This document shows positions 36,177-44,992 of a stretch of DNA of 64,000 bases, piece after piece (positions within the stretch are counted from its first letter, which is position 1; each line of letters starts with the position of its first letter). Source of the stretch: Tautonia marina (GTDB lineage: Bacteria; Planctomycetota; Planctomycetia; Isosphaerales; Isosphaeraceae). The translations under genes and the position numbers were made by a program. Under the pieces are notes generated by a model. It saw nothing but the letters and a program-made list of their open reading frames with translations. It was not told the origin of the DNA and searched no databases. The DNA is taken from the NCBI RefSeq assembly GCF_009177065.1, contig NZ_WEZF01000006.1, positions 186,001-250,000 on the forward strand, in the 5' to 3' direction.

Positions 36177-36839
36177 ATGCCAAGGCCCCGCGCTGTCCTC
36201 TTCGATTTCGATGGTGTTCTCGCCGACACTGAGAATGTTCATGTGGCATCCTGGGAGCGGATCTTCGCCGTGATGGGGCTGGAGGTCACTCCCGAGCAAT
36301 GCTCCCGCGCCGCCGAGATCGACGACCGCGCCTTCTTGACCGAGATTCTCACGGCCAAGAAGATCGAAGACGCCGCGATCGAGGGTTGGGTGGGTCGCAA
36401 GCAGGAGCTGGCCGCGGCGATGCTGGGGGATGAACCCCGCCTCTATCCCGGAGTCGCCGAACTGGTGCGACGGCTCGAACATCAGGTGGTGCTGGCGGTC
36501 GTCACCTCGGCAAGGCGTGAGGATGTCGACAGCGTGCTCCGATCAGGTGGGATTGCCGGTGCATTCAGCACGGTGGTGTCGAAGGAAGACGTGACACGGA
36601 CCAAGCCGGACCCCGAGCCTTACCGCACGGCTCTGGAACGGTTGGGAGTGGCCCGTCAGGAGGCCGTGGTGCTCGAAGATTCGGCGGCAGGGCTGGCCTC
36701 GGCCCGAGCGGCGGGACTTCGAAGCATTGCGATCGGCCACCGTCACACCAAAGGGGTGTGGGTGGGTGAATCGACCTTCCTGGAAGACCTCGCAGACGTG
36801 GACGGAGTCCTGTTCGCCCTGGGATGTGCCGACGAGTAA
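36177..36839 (+). CDS. HAD-superfamily hydrolase, beta-phosphoglucomutase-like
   Basis: A 220-residue HAD-IA protein. Motif I is LFDFDGVLADTEN (nucleophile Asp at about 10, acid/base Asp two later). The helical cap spans about residues 16-85. Motif II is VVTSARRED, motif III TRTKPDPEPY and motif IV VLEDSAAGLASARAAG. The family includes beta-phosphoglucomutase, phosphoglycolate phosphatase and sugar-phosphate phosphatases. The DGVLADTE pattern favours the phosphoglucomutase/sugar-phosphatase branch, but the substrate cannot be assigned. It sits downstream of accD with 121 bp between and is convergent with the epimerase gene. Confidence 0.85.
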   Translation: MPRPRAVLFDFDGVLADTENVHVASWERIFAVMGLEVTPEQCSRAAEIDDRAFLTEILTAKKIEDAAIEGWVGRKQELAAAMLGDEPRLYPGVAELVRRLEHQVVLAVVTSARREDVDSVLRSGGIAGAFSTVVSKEDVTRTKPDPEPYRTALERLGVARQEAVVLEDSAAGLASARAAGLRSIAIGHRHTKGVWVGESTFLEDLADVDGVLFALGCADE

Positions 36840-36859
36840 ATCACAGGAAGCACCCGGTT

Positions 36860-37810
36860 TCAAACAGACCGAAACCAGGAAACGAATTGGGCGAGCCCGA
36901 CCTCGAAAGGGGTCGAGGGATCGTAACCCAGTTCGGTTCGAGCGCGGGAAATGTCGGCGAAGGTTTGTCGCACATCGCCCGGTTGCTCGGGTTGTCGGTC
37001 GATGATCGGTTCCTTACCGAGCGCGCGGCCAAGCGCCGCAATCATCTCACGCAGCTCAATCGGCTCGGAGTGACCAAGATTGTAGATGTGGTGTTTTTTG
37101 CATTTGTCGGCGGCTCGAATGACTCCATCCACAATGTCGCCAACGAAGGTATAGTCCCGTCGGGTCGTGCCGTCGCCGAACATGGGGATGGGGCGATCTT
37201 GCTCGATGAGGTGGGCAAACTTGGAGATCGCCAGGTCGGGGCGGTTCCTGGGGCCGTAGGCGGTGAAGAATCGGAGCCCGGTCACGGGCAAGTCGTAGAG
37301 GTGGTGGAAGGTGTGGGCGATCAGTTCACAGGCTTTCTTGGTCGCCGCGTAGGGGCTGATGGGCGTGTCCACGCGGTCGTCTTCATGGAAGGGCGCATCG
37401 GGTCGATCTCCGTAGACGCTGGAGCTGGACGCGAAGACGAACCGGGGCATGGGGTCGAGCTGTCGGGCGGCTTCCAGCAGTGTGGTCGTGGCGGAGACGT
37501 TGACTTCCGTATAGAGCAGGGGTTGCTCGATGCTCGGCCGGACCCCCGCCCGGGCGGCGAGGTGGAAGATCACCTCGGGGTGCGTCTCCCGGACGAGCCG
37601 GGAGGCGGCCTCGGCATCGCGCAGGTCCAGTTCGACCAGCCGAAAGCCAGGGTGGCTCTGGGCCTGGTCGAGATTGCGACGCTTCAGACGGGGATCGTAG
37701 AACGAATCGAAGTTGTCGACCCCGATCACCTCGACCCCGTCGTCGAGCAAGCGGTCGACCAGATGCGAGCCGATGAAACCGGCCGCGCCGGTGACGAGCA
37801 TCCGAGACAT
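36860..37810 (-). CDS. NAD-dependent sugar-nucleotide epimerase (UDP-glucuronate 4-epimerase-like)
   Basis: The frame opens at 37861. The ATG at 37810 (MSRMLVTGAAGFIGSHLVD) places the NAD-binding Rossmann motif GXXGXXG at residues 8-14 as usual and gives 316 residues. VDNFDSFYDPRLKRRNL is characteristic of UDP-glucuronate 4-epimerase-type enzymes. The catalytic SSSSVYGD and YAATKKACE (YXXXK) are intact, followed by FFTAYGPRNRPDLA and NLGHSEPIELREMI. It should epimerise a nucleotide sugar for cell-surface polysaccharide. The exact substrate is inferred from similarity only. It lies 51 bp downstream of the large exported protein gene and may share its transcript. Confidence 0.9.
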   Translation of the reverse strand: MSRMLVTGAAGFIGSHLVDRLLDDGVEVIGVDNFDSFYDPRLKRRNLDQAQSHPGFRLVELDLRDAEAASRLVRETHPEVIFHLAARAGVRPSIEQPLLYTEVNVSATTTLLEAARQLDPMPRFVFASSSSVYGDRPDAPFHEDDRVDTPISPYAATKKACELIAHTFHHLYDLPVTGLRFFTAYGPRNRPDLAISKFAHLIEQDRPIPMFGDGTTRRDYTFVGDIVDGVIRAADKCKKHHIYNLGHSEPIELREMIAALGRALGKEPIIDRQPEQPGDVRQTFADISRARTELGYDPSTPFEVGLAQFVSWFRSV

Positions 37811-37861
37811 CAGCATCACTTTCGAACACACATTCCATGAAGCCCGACTGCCTCGCCCCAC

Positions 37862-40750
37862 TCAGGGCGAACCGACGGCGAGCTCCCAGTGAAGGTAACC
37901 CTCCCGGCGATCGAGCACAAATCGAAGGCCGTTGCTGGTGGCGGCTCCCTTGACTTCTCCGATGCGACGCCCGGCGCTGTCTAGGGCGAAGAGGGTCACC
38001 GGATCGTCTCGATTCCAGGTGATTGAGGCCCGAATCGGCTCGACTCGGAGCGGGGGACGCCCGGGATCAGCCACCTCGCGTTTCCAGTGATCGACCCAGG
38101 TCAGTCCGGTCGGTTGCACGCGAGCCACCGCGGTGATGAGGAACCGATCGGCCTCGGCGATCGGCTTGCCCAAGACGGTCGAGACGACGACGGCTCCCAG
38201 GGCATCCTCGGATCGAATCGAGAGGCCGTCGCGAGAGGCGGCGGCTCCCTGAAGCAGCCCGGCCACGCCGATGGTGTGAGGAGCATCGATGGTGAAGCGA
38301 CCTATGCGATGGTCCCAGGTTCCGGGCATCCCTGAGGTGTCGGCCCTGGCGGTGTTTCGGAGCAGCAGCGCCGAGGCGTGGGGAAGCAGGCCAAAGACTT
38401 GCGGGTTTCCGTTGACAACGCCGGGCAGGACGAAGACATCCTGACCACCCCCGGTGCCCGAAGCCGCCGCTCCCCAGGGGTCCGGCAGGCGACTGACTGC
38501 CCGGCGGACCAGGGCATCCCACCCTTCGGCCCTGGCCAGAGCGCTGACCAGGAGGAGATCCGGACCCTCAAACGGTAGGGCCCAGGCCCCTTCGGTATAC
38601 GAGGCATACTGGCCGACCACGTACGGTCGATCGGGAGCACTCTTGGCATTGGCCAGGGACGTGAGTTCATCGGTCGGGCGTCGGATCAACGAACGGAGCT
38701 CGGGTGCGGCGAACCGAGGGGGTTGCCAGAACAATCGATCGTCGATGAGTGTGAGGCCTTCGGCCCGCTGAGCCGCGGCAAACTCAGGCTCTCGGCGGAA
38801 GTGAGAGGAGCCGGCAATGGGCACTCGAAGGCCGATCGCTCGGAGGTCGTCGGCCAGGCCCGACCACTGCGCCGCCTCGGTCACCTGCCAGAACGGCCGC
38901 CCTGCGCGACGATCGGTCCGAGCCCGTTCGCGGAGGGCCTCGGCCTGGGCGGGGGGAAGGGCGTCGGGATCGTCAATGAGGTTGAACAGCGAAAGTTCCC
39001 CGGCGAGCGTGACCCAGGCAAGGACCGGATCGTCTCGCAGCGCCAGCCCGGTCTCGGGATTGACCCGGGTCAGCAGTGCCTCGGCCAGTTGTCGTGTTCG
39101 TTCCCGGAGCGTCGGGTCGAACGCGGCAGCGGGGCCGCCTCCCGGAGGAAGGGCACGACCTTCGACAATGGGATCGTCGGCTCGGAAGCGAGCCTGACTT
39201 TGCAGGGTGAGGGCCACATAAATCCCGCGCTCCTTGAACGCCGCGATGAACCGATCGAAGTCGGCCAGGGCGAGCGGGTCGAGCGATCGGGTGTTGTTGG
39301 CGGCATCATCAATCAGGCTGCCCCCGGGACCAAACGGGGCATCCAGGTCGCAGAGATTGACGAGGTTGACACCGGATCGCGCCAGCCGATCGGCGAGTGC
39401 CTCGATCTGATCGGGTGAGGTGAAGGGCAAGGGGGGCATCAGGGAGACGCCGAAGAACCGAGCCGGAGTGCCGTCCTCAAATTGGAGCTGTCCTCCCTTT
39501 GCCGAGACAAAACCATGAGTGCCCGCGGGAGTGTCGAGCAGGCTGGAGAAGTCGAGTGCCGAGCCGGGCTCGATCGTCTCGGCCACGGGGTAGGGGGGCC
39601 AGGCATCTCCTCCGCCATCGACATGGAACGGGGTCCAGGTTCGAGCAACCAGCAAGCCACCTTCCCCAACGACCTCAACCTCATCGACCTGCAGGGTTCC
39701 TCGACGGTCGAGTTTTTCCAGTTGAAGGACCGCGCGCGAGGCGGCTGCCGGGACCCGGATCACCGACCGATCGACCCGCCAGGGGAACGACCCTGCCCAC
39801 CGAACCGCCCGAGCACTTGAGGCCGCTCCCGGAAGGGGGCGTCCGTCGTCTCCGAGGAAGAAGACCACGGCCTGTGCGCCTCCTGCCCCTCGCAAACCAT
39901 TGCCGCGTGCCTTCATCGAGATGGCAAGACCATCAAGTCCTCGAACGGGAAGCCCGATCGGCGCCAGGGCCAGGTCGCCCGTGTTCGAGAGTTCGATGGC
40001 CGCATCGGGACCATGACCCGGATGGAGTCTGCGAGCGTTTCCTTCGACGATCCAGTGATCGGGCGTCAGGCCACCGAGTTCGAAGCCACTGTTGACGATC
40101 AGGTTGGTGGTCGCCTGTCCCCCCACGGGTTCCTGCTCGATGGTCAGGCCGTCGATCTCAAGCGTGCCGGTCCCGCCCAGGAGGCCGACGGTCATGATGG
40201 CGTCTCGCGTGGCGGTCGGGACCGGAACGCGAGTGACCCAGCGGACCCAACGACCTTCGGGCAGGGTATCCCAGGGACCGAGAAGCCCCCGAGAGGTCGA
40301 TCGGAGGTTCTCGTCGAGCAGGTCGATCAGGAGGGCCGGTTCCTCGCCGATCCGTTCGCCCGGCAAGAGGCGATCGCCGATCCGTCGCACCCAGAGGCCA
40401 AGGATCAGGGCGTCGGTCTGGCGACCATCGACCCCGAACCCTCGGCTGATCCGGGCCGGTTGGGAGGGTTGATCGGCCTCAAATCGCAGCAAGGTCGGGC
40501 CAACGATGCCGCCTTCAGGAACGAGGGTCGCATCCCGCAGGTTGTACCACCCATCGGGGGTGCCGTCGCCGTCGGTGTCCGTCTCGAAGTCATCCAGGGC
40601 AGGGGGACCAGGACGGACAATCAGCGTCTCGGCATCCTGGGCGAGCAACGCTCCAGGCATGCCGATCACCATCGTGGCCAGGAACCTGACGATCCCCTGG
40701 AATCGTCGACCCGAGACGTTCTCAAGCAAAGAAATCATGAACTGGCTCAC
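37862..40750 (-). CDS. Large exported protein with TIM-barrel-like glycosidase features
   Basis: A 962-residue protein. The GTG at 40750 overlaps the pcm stop (GTGA); an ATG at 40738 is the alternative. A signal peptide (FLATMVIGMPGALLAQ) is followed by two carbohydrate-binding-like beta-sandwich parts (about 45-210 with DDFETDTDGDGTPDGWYNL; about 215-365 with NLIVNSGFELGGLTPDHW). A region then recalls the start of clan-A glycoside hydrolases: RFFGVSLMPPLPF, LADRLARSGVNLVNL, ALADFDRFIAAFKERGIYVAL, DDPVLAWVTLAGEL. An extracellular polysaccharide-active enzyme is inferred. The acid/base residues cannot be fixed by eye. Confidence 0.7.
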   Translation of the reverse strand: MSQFMISLLENVSGRRFQGIVRFLATMVIGMPGALLAQDAETLIVRPGPPALDDFETDTDGDGTPDGWYNLRDATLVPEGGIVGPTLLRFEADQPSQPARISRGFGVDGRQTDALILGLWVRRIGDRLLPGERIGEEPALLIDLLDENLRSTSRGLLGPWDTLPEGRWVRWVTRVPVPTATRDAIMTVGLLGGTGTLEIDGLTIEQEPVGGQATTNLIVNSGFELGGLTPDHWIVEGNARRLHPGHGPDAAIELSNTGDLALAPIGLPVRGLDGLAISMKARGNGLRGAGGAQAVVFFLGDDGRPLPGAASSARAVRWAGSFPWRVDRSVIRVPAAASRAVLQLEKLDRRGTLQVDEVEVVGEGGLLVARTWTPFHVDGGGDAWPPYPVAETIEPGSALDFSSLLDTPAGTHGFVSAKGGQLQFEDGTPARFFGVSLMPPLPFTSPDQIEALADRLARSGVNLVNLCDLDAPFGPGGSLIDDAANNTRSLDPLALADFDRFIAAFKERGIYVALTLQSQARFRADDPIVEGRALPPGGGPAAAFDPTLRERTRQLAEALLTRVNPETGLALRDDPVLAWVTLAGELSLFNLIDDPDALPPAQAEALRERARTDRRAGRPFWQVTEAAQWSGLADDLRAIGLRVPIAGSSHFRREPEFAAAQRAEGLTLIDDRLFWQPPRFAAPELRSLIRRPTDELTSLANAKSAPDRPYVVGQYASYTEGAWALPFEGPDLLLVSALARAEGWDALVRRAVSRLPDPWGAAASGTGGGQDVFVLPGVVNGNPQVFGLLPHASALLLRNTARADTSGMPGTWDHRIGRFTIDAPHTIGVAGLLQGAAASRDGLSIRSEDALGAVVVSTVLGKPIAEADRFLITAVARVQPTGLTWVDHWKREVADPGRPPLRVEPIRASITWNRDDPVTLFALDSAGRRIGEVKGAATSNGLRFVLDRREGYLHWELAVGSP

Positions 40751-41544
40751 GGGACGTTCGGCTCCGGGGCTTCGCCTCGTGCGCGACGTTCGGCAGCCTC
40801 TCGCTGGGCGCGGCCGGTCATCGGTACAAAGAGGGTCGGTCGGACCGCATCGCCCACGAGCTTGCCGTCGATCTTGTCAAAGACGTAAACCTTTTGATCA
40901 AACCGCGAGCCGATCGGGATCACAATGCGTCCCCCTTCCTTGAGTTGCTCCACCAAAGGGGGTGGGATCGACTCTGGAGCACAGGTGACGATGATCTTGT
41001 CGAACGGGGCTGCTTCGGGCCATCCGAGGTATCCATCGCCGTGGCGAGTATGGATGTTGTCGTACCCGAGTTCCTTGATGACCTTGGCCGCCTGCGTCGC
41101 CAAGGGCTCGTGGATCTCGACCGAGTAGACCTCGGCGACGAGCTGGCCGAGGATCGCCGCCTGGTAGCCCGATCCGGTGCCGACCTCGTAGACGATGTCC
41201 GTCGGTACCGGCTTCAATACGTCGGTCATGAAGGCCACGTCGAAGGAGGCGGTGATGGTTTGCCCCTCACCGATCGGGATCGACTCATCTTCATACGCGA
41301 GCCGCTGGTATGCCTCGGGCACGAACTTGTGCCGGGGGACGGTGCGGAAGGCGTCGAGCACGCGATCGTCCTTGATCCCACGTCCATCAAGATGCCGCTC
41401 GACCATGCGGGCCCGAGCTGGGGCGAACGGATCGGTCGTGTCGGCGGGTTCGTCCGACCGGGCGCCACCTGCGAAGGCGAAGGTCAGGCAAATCAGCAGG
41501 ACGCTGCGGGTTCGATGGATGTGGCGATTCCTTGATCTGGGCAT
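40747..41544 (-). CDS. pcm: Exported protein-L-isoaspartate O-methyltransferase
   Basis: A 265-residue protein with a plausible signal peptide (basic start, then SVLLICLTFAFAGGARSDEP, cleavage near residue 30) ahead of a complete PIMT fold. The fold shows RHKFVPEAYQRLAYEDESIPIGEGQTI, the SAM-binding VYEVGTGSGYQAAIL (about residues 117-131) and GRIVIPIGSRFDQ. The usual GQTISQP reads GQTITAS. PIMT repairs isoaspartyl residues using S-adenosylmethionine, which is a cytoplasmic cofactor, so an exported form is puzzling. Its stop overlaps the start of the large exported protein (GTGA), coupling the two genes. Confidence 0.88.
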   Translation of the reverse strand: MPRSRNRHIHRTRSVLLICLTFAFAGGARSDEPADTTDPFAPARARMVERHLDGRGIKDDRVLDAFRTVPRHKFVPEAYQRLAYEDESIPIGEGQTITASFDVAFMTDVLKPVPTDIVYEVGTGSGYQAAILGQLVAEVYSVEIHEPLATQAAKVIKELGYDNIHTRHGDGYLGWPEAAPFDKIIVTCAPESIPPPLVEQLKEGGRIVIPIGSRFDQKVYVFDKIDGKLVGDAVRPTLFVPMTGRAQREAAERRARGEAPEPNVP

Positions 41545-41582
41545 GATGCGGCTCCCCTCCCTGTGGTTCAGGATGACTCAGC

Positions 41583-41611
41583 ATTGTACGGGGCGATCCT
41601 CCGTGGGTGAA
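41583..41611 (-). promoter_or_regulatory. Predicted promoter of the pcm operon
   Basis: On the reverse strand TTCACC (41611-41606), a 17-nt spacer and TACAAT (41588-41583) lie about 40 nt upstream of the pcm ATG at 41544. Position and spacing are good, and the -35 box is a partial match. Confidence 0.45.
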
Positions 41612-41630
41612 GCGACTCGCCCGCCACGAC

Positions 41631-43115
41631 TCAGGCGAGGATCGACTGGAGTACCTGGCCGTGAACGTCGGTCAGCCGACGGTCGAGCCCGTTGTGGTAA
41701 TAGGTGAGTTTCGTGTGATCGAAGCCGAGCAGGTGGAGGACGGTGGCGTAATAATCCCAGACGGTGACCGGATCAACCTCGGCGCGGCGGCCGAAGGGGT
41801 CGGTGGCGCCGTGCGAAGCGCCGCCGCGGACGCCGGGGCCCATCATCCAGCAGGTGAAGCCGTCGGGGTTGTGGTCGCGGCCGGTCGTACCCTGTTGATG
41901 GGTGGGCATGCGGCCGAACTCGGTCGTCCAGAGGACGAGGGTTTCATCGAGCAGGCCGCGGGCCTTCAGGTCGGAGAGCAGGGCGGCGGTCGGCTGGTCG
42001 AAGATGGGAACGTGGCGTTCGTAGTCAGGTTTGAGGGTGCGGTGAGCGTCCCAGTTCAGGAGGCCGTCGACGCCTGAGGCACGGCTGGCGCAGTAGAGGT
42101 TGACGCATCGGACGCCGCGTTCGAGCATCCGGCGGGCGAGCAGGCAGTTGCGGGCGTAAGCGGCCTTGAGCGGGTTCGGGTCATCGGTGCCATAGAGGCG
42201 ATGGATCGAGGAGGGCTCGGAGCCGAGGTCGGTGACTTCGGGGGCCGAAACCTGCATCCGGCCGGCCAGCTCGTAGGCGGCGATCCGGGCGCGGAGTTCC
42301 TCATCGCCGGGGCGAGCGTCGGCATGTCGGGTGTTGAGCGTGTTGAGGAAATCGAGCGTGTCGGCCTCGGTTTCGAGGGAGATGTCGTCGGGACGTTCGA
42401 GGTTTCGGATCGGCTGGTGATCGGCCAGGACGATCGCCTGATGTCGCGCCGGGAGAAAGCCGTTCGACCAGTTCGCCTTGCCGTTGGGGGGCTCGCCGCG
42501 CACGTCGGGCAGGGCGACATAGGCGGGCAGGTCCTCGTTCTCTCGACCGAGTGCATAGCTGAGCCAGGCCCCGGTGGCGGGGAAGCCCTCGGTGTCGTGT
42601 CCGGTGTTCATGAAGACGCAGCCGGGGCCGTGGGTGTTCGTCTTCGAGGTCATCGAGTGGACGAATGCGATATCGTCGACGTGTTTCGCCAGGTGCGGCA
42701 GCATGGATGAGATCATCTTGCCGCTCTCGCCCCGAGGGACGAACGGCCAGGGGCTGCGCATCAGGTTGCCGTTCTTGCCCTGGAACGAGAGGAAATCTTC
42801 CTCGCCGGGTAAGGGATTGCCGTGGCGGCGTTCGAGCTCGGGCTTGTGTTCCCAGAGGTCGAGGTGGGAGACGCCCCCCGGACAGAAGACCTGAAGGATG
42901 CGTTTTGCCTTCGCCGGGAAGTGGGTCATGCCCTGACCCGGAATCCAACGAGCAGAACGATCGGCATCATTCGATCGCGCCGAGAGATCCTCCGCGAGCA
43001 GACCCGCAAGGCCGATGCCCGCCAGCCCGCTGAACGCGTTGCCGAGAAACCCGCGCCGGGACACGACTCGACCGAGCAGCAATCGGGCTCTCTCGTCGTC
43101 GCTGGGGAAGGACAT
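41631..43115 (-). CDS. DUF1501 protein with Tat signal
   Basis: A 494-residue protein of the planctomycete-abundant DUF1501 family, which has a sulfatase/alkaline-phosphatase-like fold. The N-terminus carries a twin-arginine signal (SRRGFLGNAFSGLAGIGLAG). Family landmarks are FCPGGVSHLDLWEHKP, HSMTSKTNTHGPG, WTTEFGRMPTHQQGTTGRDHN and GGASHGATDPFGRRAEVDPV near the C-terminus. DUF1501 genes usually sit next to DUF1549/DUF1553 genes. Here the nearest such gene is about 2.8 kb away, with a Rieske gene and two amidohydrolase genes between. Enzyme activity is unproven. Confidence 0.92.
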   Translation of the reverse strand: MSFPSDDERARLLLGRVVSRRGFLGNAFSGLAGIGLAGLLAEDLSARSNDADRSARWIPGQGMTHFPAKAKRILQVFCPGGVSHLDLWEHKPELERRHGNPLPGEEDFLSFQGKNGNLMRSPWPFVPRGESGKMISSMLPHLAKHVDDIAFVHSMTSKTNTHGPGCVFMNTGHDTEGFPATGAWLSYALGRENEDLPAYVALPDVRGEPPNGKANWSNGFLPARHQAIVLADHQPIRNLERPDDISLETEADTLDFLNTLNTRHADARPGDEELRARIAAYELAGRMQVSAPEVTDLGSEPSSIHRLYGTDDPNPLKAAYARNCLLARRMLERGVRCVNLYCASRASGVDGLLNWDAHRTLKPDYERHVPIFDQPTAALLSDLKARGLLDETLVLWTTEFGRMPTHQQGTTGRDHNPDGFTCWMMGPGVRGGASHGATDPFGRRAEVDPVTVWDYYATVLHLLGFDHTKLTYYHNGLDRRLTDVHGQVLQSILA

Positions 43116-43379
43116 GGCGGCGACTCCTGCACCTCAGGAAGTGATCTCGGTGGATTGCCTCAATCGTGGAAGACCTGATGATAACCGCTCTCAGGACAGA
43201 TCGCACGAGGGATGGTTCGGCGTTCACGCTTGGCAAGTGAGTTGCTGTCTCATCTCGGACGAGTCTCGGTGTCGGCGATCGGCACGGAGCCGATCGGACG
43301 CAAGATGACTCGAATTTCGAACGGGAGGAACCTTGACTGCACGAGGTGTTCTCCCTCCACACGATCCGAGGAACACCCG

Positions 43380-44174
43380 ATGCGCAGTCGAGCCCATTTC
43401 AAGACACACCCGATTCATCCCATGCTCATCCCGTTTCCGATCGCATTCATTATGGGAGCGTTCGTCTTTGATCTTGTTGGTCGGCTCGGGGGTGGAGCAG
43501 CCTGGTGGACGACGGGAGGATTCCTGAACCTCGGGGCGCTAATCACAGGTCCGCTGGCCGGAGTGTTTGGATTCATCGACTACCTGTACGCGGTGCCTCC
43601 ACGCAGCTCGGGGAAGAAACGGGCAACGAATCACATGATGATCAATGTGGGGACGTTGGCGGTTGTGGCGGCATCGTGGTTCTTCCGTGATCTGAACGAC
43701 TGGCAGCCAGGTTGGCTGGTCGTGGGCCTGGAGGGGATTGCCGTCGGGCTGGTGATGTGGGGAGGTTGGCTGGGCGGAACGCTCTCATTCCAGAACCAGA
43801 TTGGAGTCGACCACCGGTATGCAAACGCGGGTCGATGGTCCGAGATCGCCGTGGACGCGAAACCCGGCGAGCCGGTCACGGTGGCGAAGTCCGACGAGCT
43901 TGAGGTCGATCAGATGAAGCTGATCCGCCTTCCCGATGGCAAGCGCCTGGTGCTGGGAAGAACCGAGGCGGGCTATGCTGTCTTCGACGACCGATGCCCT
44001 CACAAAGGAGGTTCGCTCGCCGGGGGGCTGATGACCTGCGGTGTGGTGACATGCCCCTGGCACGGCTCGCAGTTTTCGGTCAGGGACGGATCGGTCAAGG
44101 TGGGGCCCGCTCACTCTCCGATTGAGACCTATCGCGTGGAGCAGTCCGCCGGCGAGATTCGGTTGACCCTCTGA
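43380..44174 (+). CDS. Membrane Rieske iron-sulfur protein (DUF2231-Rieske fusion)
   Basis: The ATG at 43380 gives 264 residues. The N-terminal half resembles DUF2231 (THPIHPMLIPFPIAFIMGAFVFD, then GGFLNLGALITGPLAGVFGFIDY) with four hydrophobic segments up to about residue 135. The C-terminal half is a Rieske [2Fe-2S] domain with ligands C206/H208 (CPHKGGSL) and C225/H228 (CPWHGSQF), and a conserved-type RDGSVKVGPAHSPIETY. An electron-transfer role at the membrane is inferred, but no partner oxidase or dehydrogenase is next to it. The gene stands alone among reverse-strand neighbours. Confidence 0.85.
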   Translation: MRSRAHFKTHPIHPMLIPFPIAFIMGAFVFDLVGRLGGGAAWWTTGGFLNLGALITGPLAGVFGFIDYLYAVPPRSSGKKRATNHMMINVGTLAVVAASWFFRDLNDWQPGWLVVGLEGIAVGLVMWGGWLGGTLSFQNQIGVDHRYANAGRWSEIAVDAKPGEPVTVAKSDELEVDQMKLIRLPDGKRLVLGRTEAGYAVFDDRCPHKGGSLAGGLMTCGVVTCPWHGSQFSVRDGSVKVGPAHSPIETYRVEQSAGEIRLTL

Positions 44175-44209
44175 CGGGACGGGGCAGGAGCCTGAGAAGA
44201 TCGACCGGC

Positions 44210-44992
44210 TCAAGAGATGGGAGGATCGAGCCACTCGGCGGCGTTTTGATAAAGGAGCTGGGCTTTCAGAACGTCGTCGGGGGCAAGGACCTCGATCTTG
44301 GCCAGGGCGGGATCGGGGTACTGGAAGGGCATGCCGGTCCCGAAGAGGAGGCGATCGGGGCCGAGGTTGGCGATGAGGGTTTCGACCTCGTCGTTCAGGT
44401 GGACGTTGAGCAGCGAAATTTCGATCCGATAGTTCGCGGGCAGGCCGTTCTCTGGCTGCCCGAGAACCGAGCCGGTAAAGCCTCGGCCGTTGACGAAGTG
44501 GAACCGGGCCTTCGGCCGGGCGGCCACGAGGTCAGCCAGTTCGGTCAGAGGCACGTTGGGAACGTCGACGAGCCAGCTCCGTTGGCGAGGGTCTTCGACA
44601 CGCATCGGGATGGAAATGATCATGCCACGATCGGTAGCCCGATCGATGAGGTCGAGACAAAGACCTGACATGAGTTCATAATTGTGCCACTTGGGATAGA
44701 GGCGAAGGCCGCGGAAGCCCAGGTCGATGCAGGAGGCGAGGTCGTCGGCCCAGCCGGCATAGGCGGGGTTGATCACCGCGAACGGGATGAAACGATCGGG
44801 GTGGTGGGCGACCTCGGCGGCGAGGTCGGTGTTGGCCGGGTGGGGGTTCCGGTAGGTGATGGCGGCGGCACTGGAGACGATGGCGCGGTCGATCCCTCGG
44901 GAGTCCATGAGCGTGAGCAGTTGGTCGGCCGCCTGATACCGGAGGTGTCGGAACGCAAAGGGGCCGAGATAGGCGTTGACATCGATGATCAT
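44210..44992 (-). CDS. Amidohydrolase-fold protein without metal ligands
   Basis: A 260-residue protein of the amidohydrolase_2 type by fold (GFRGLRLYPKWHNYEL, RPKARFHFVNGRG, LGPDRLLFGTGMPFQYPDPA). The first metal motif DXHXH reads D4-V-N6-A-Y8, and the final Asp of the usual LFGSD is Gly (LFGTG). The hydrolytic metal site is therefore absent. The start overlaps the upstream gene's stop by 4 bp, so it is translationally coupled to the intact paralogue. A pseudo-enzyme acting as a partner subunit or ligand-binding protein is inferred. There is no signal peptide. Confidence 0.82.
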   Translation of the reverse strand: MIIDVNAYLGPFAFRHLRYQAADQLLTLMDSRGIDRAIVSSAAAITYRNPHPANTDLAAEVAHHPDRFIPFAVINPAYAGWADDLASCIDLGFRGLRLYPKWHNYELMSGLCLDLIDRATDRGMIISIPMRVEDPRQRSWLVDVPNVPLTELADLVAARPKARFHFVNGRGFTGSVLGQPENGLPANYRIEISLLNVHLNDEVETLIANLGPDRLLFGTGMPFQYPDPALAKIEVLAPDDVLKAQLLYQNAAEWLDPPIS

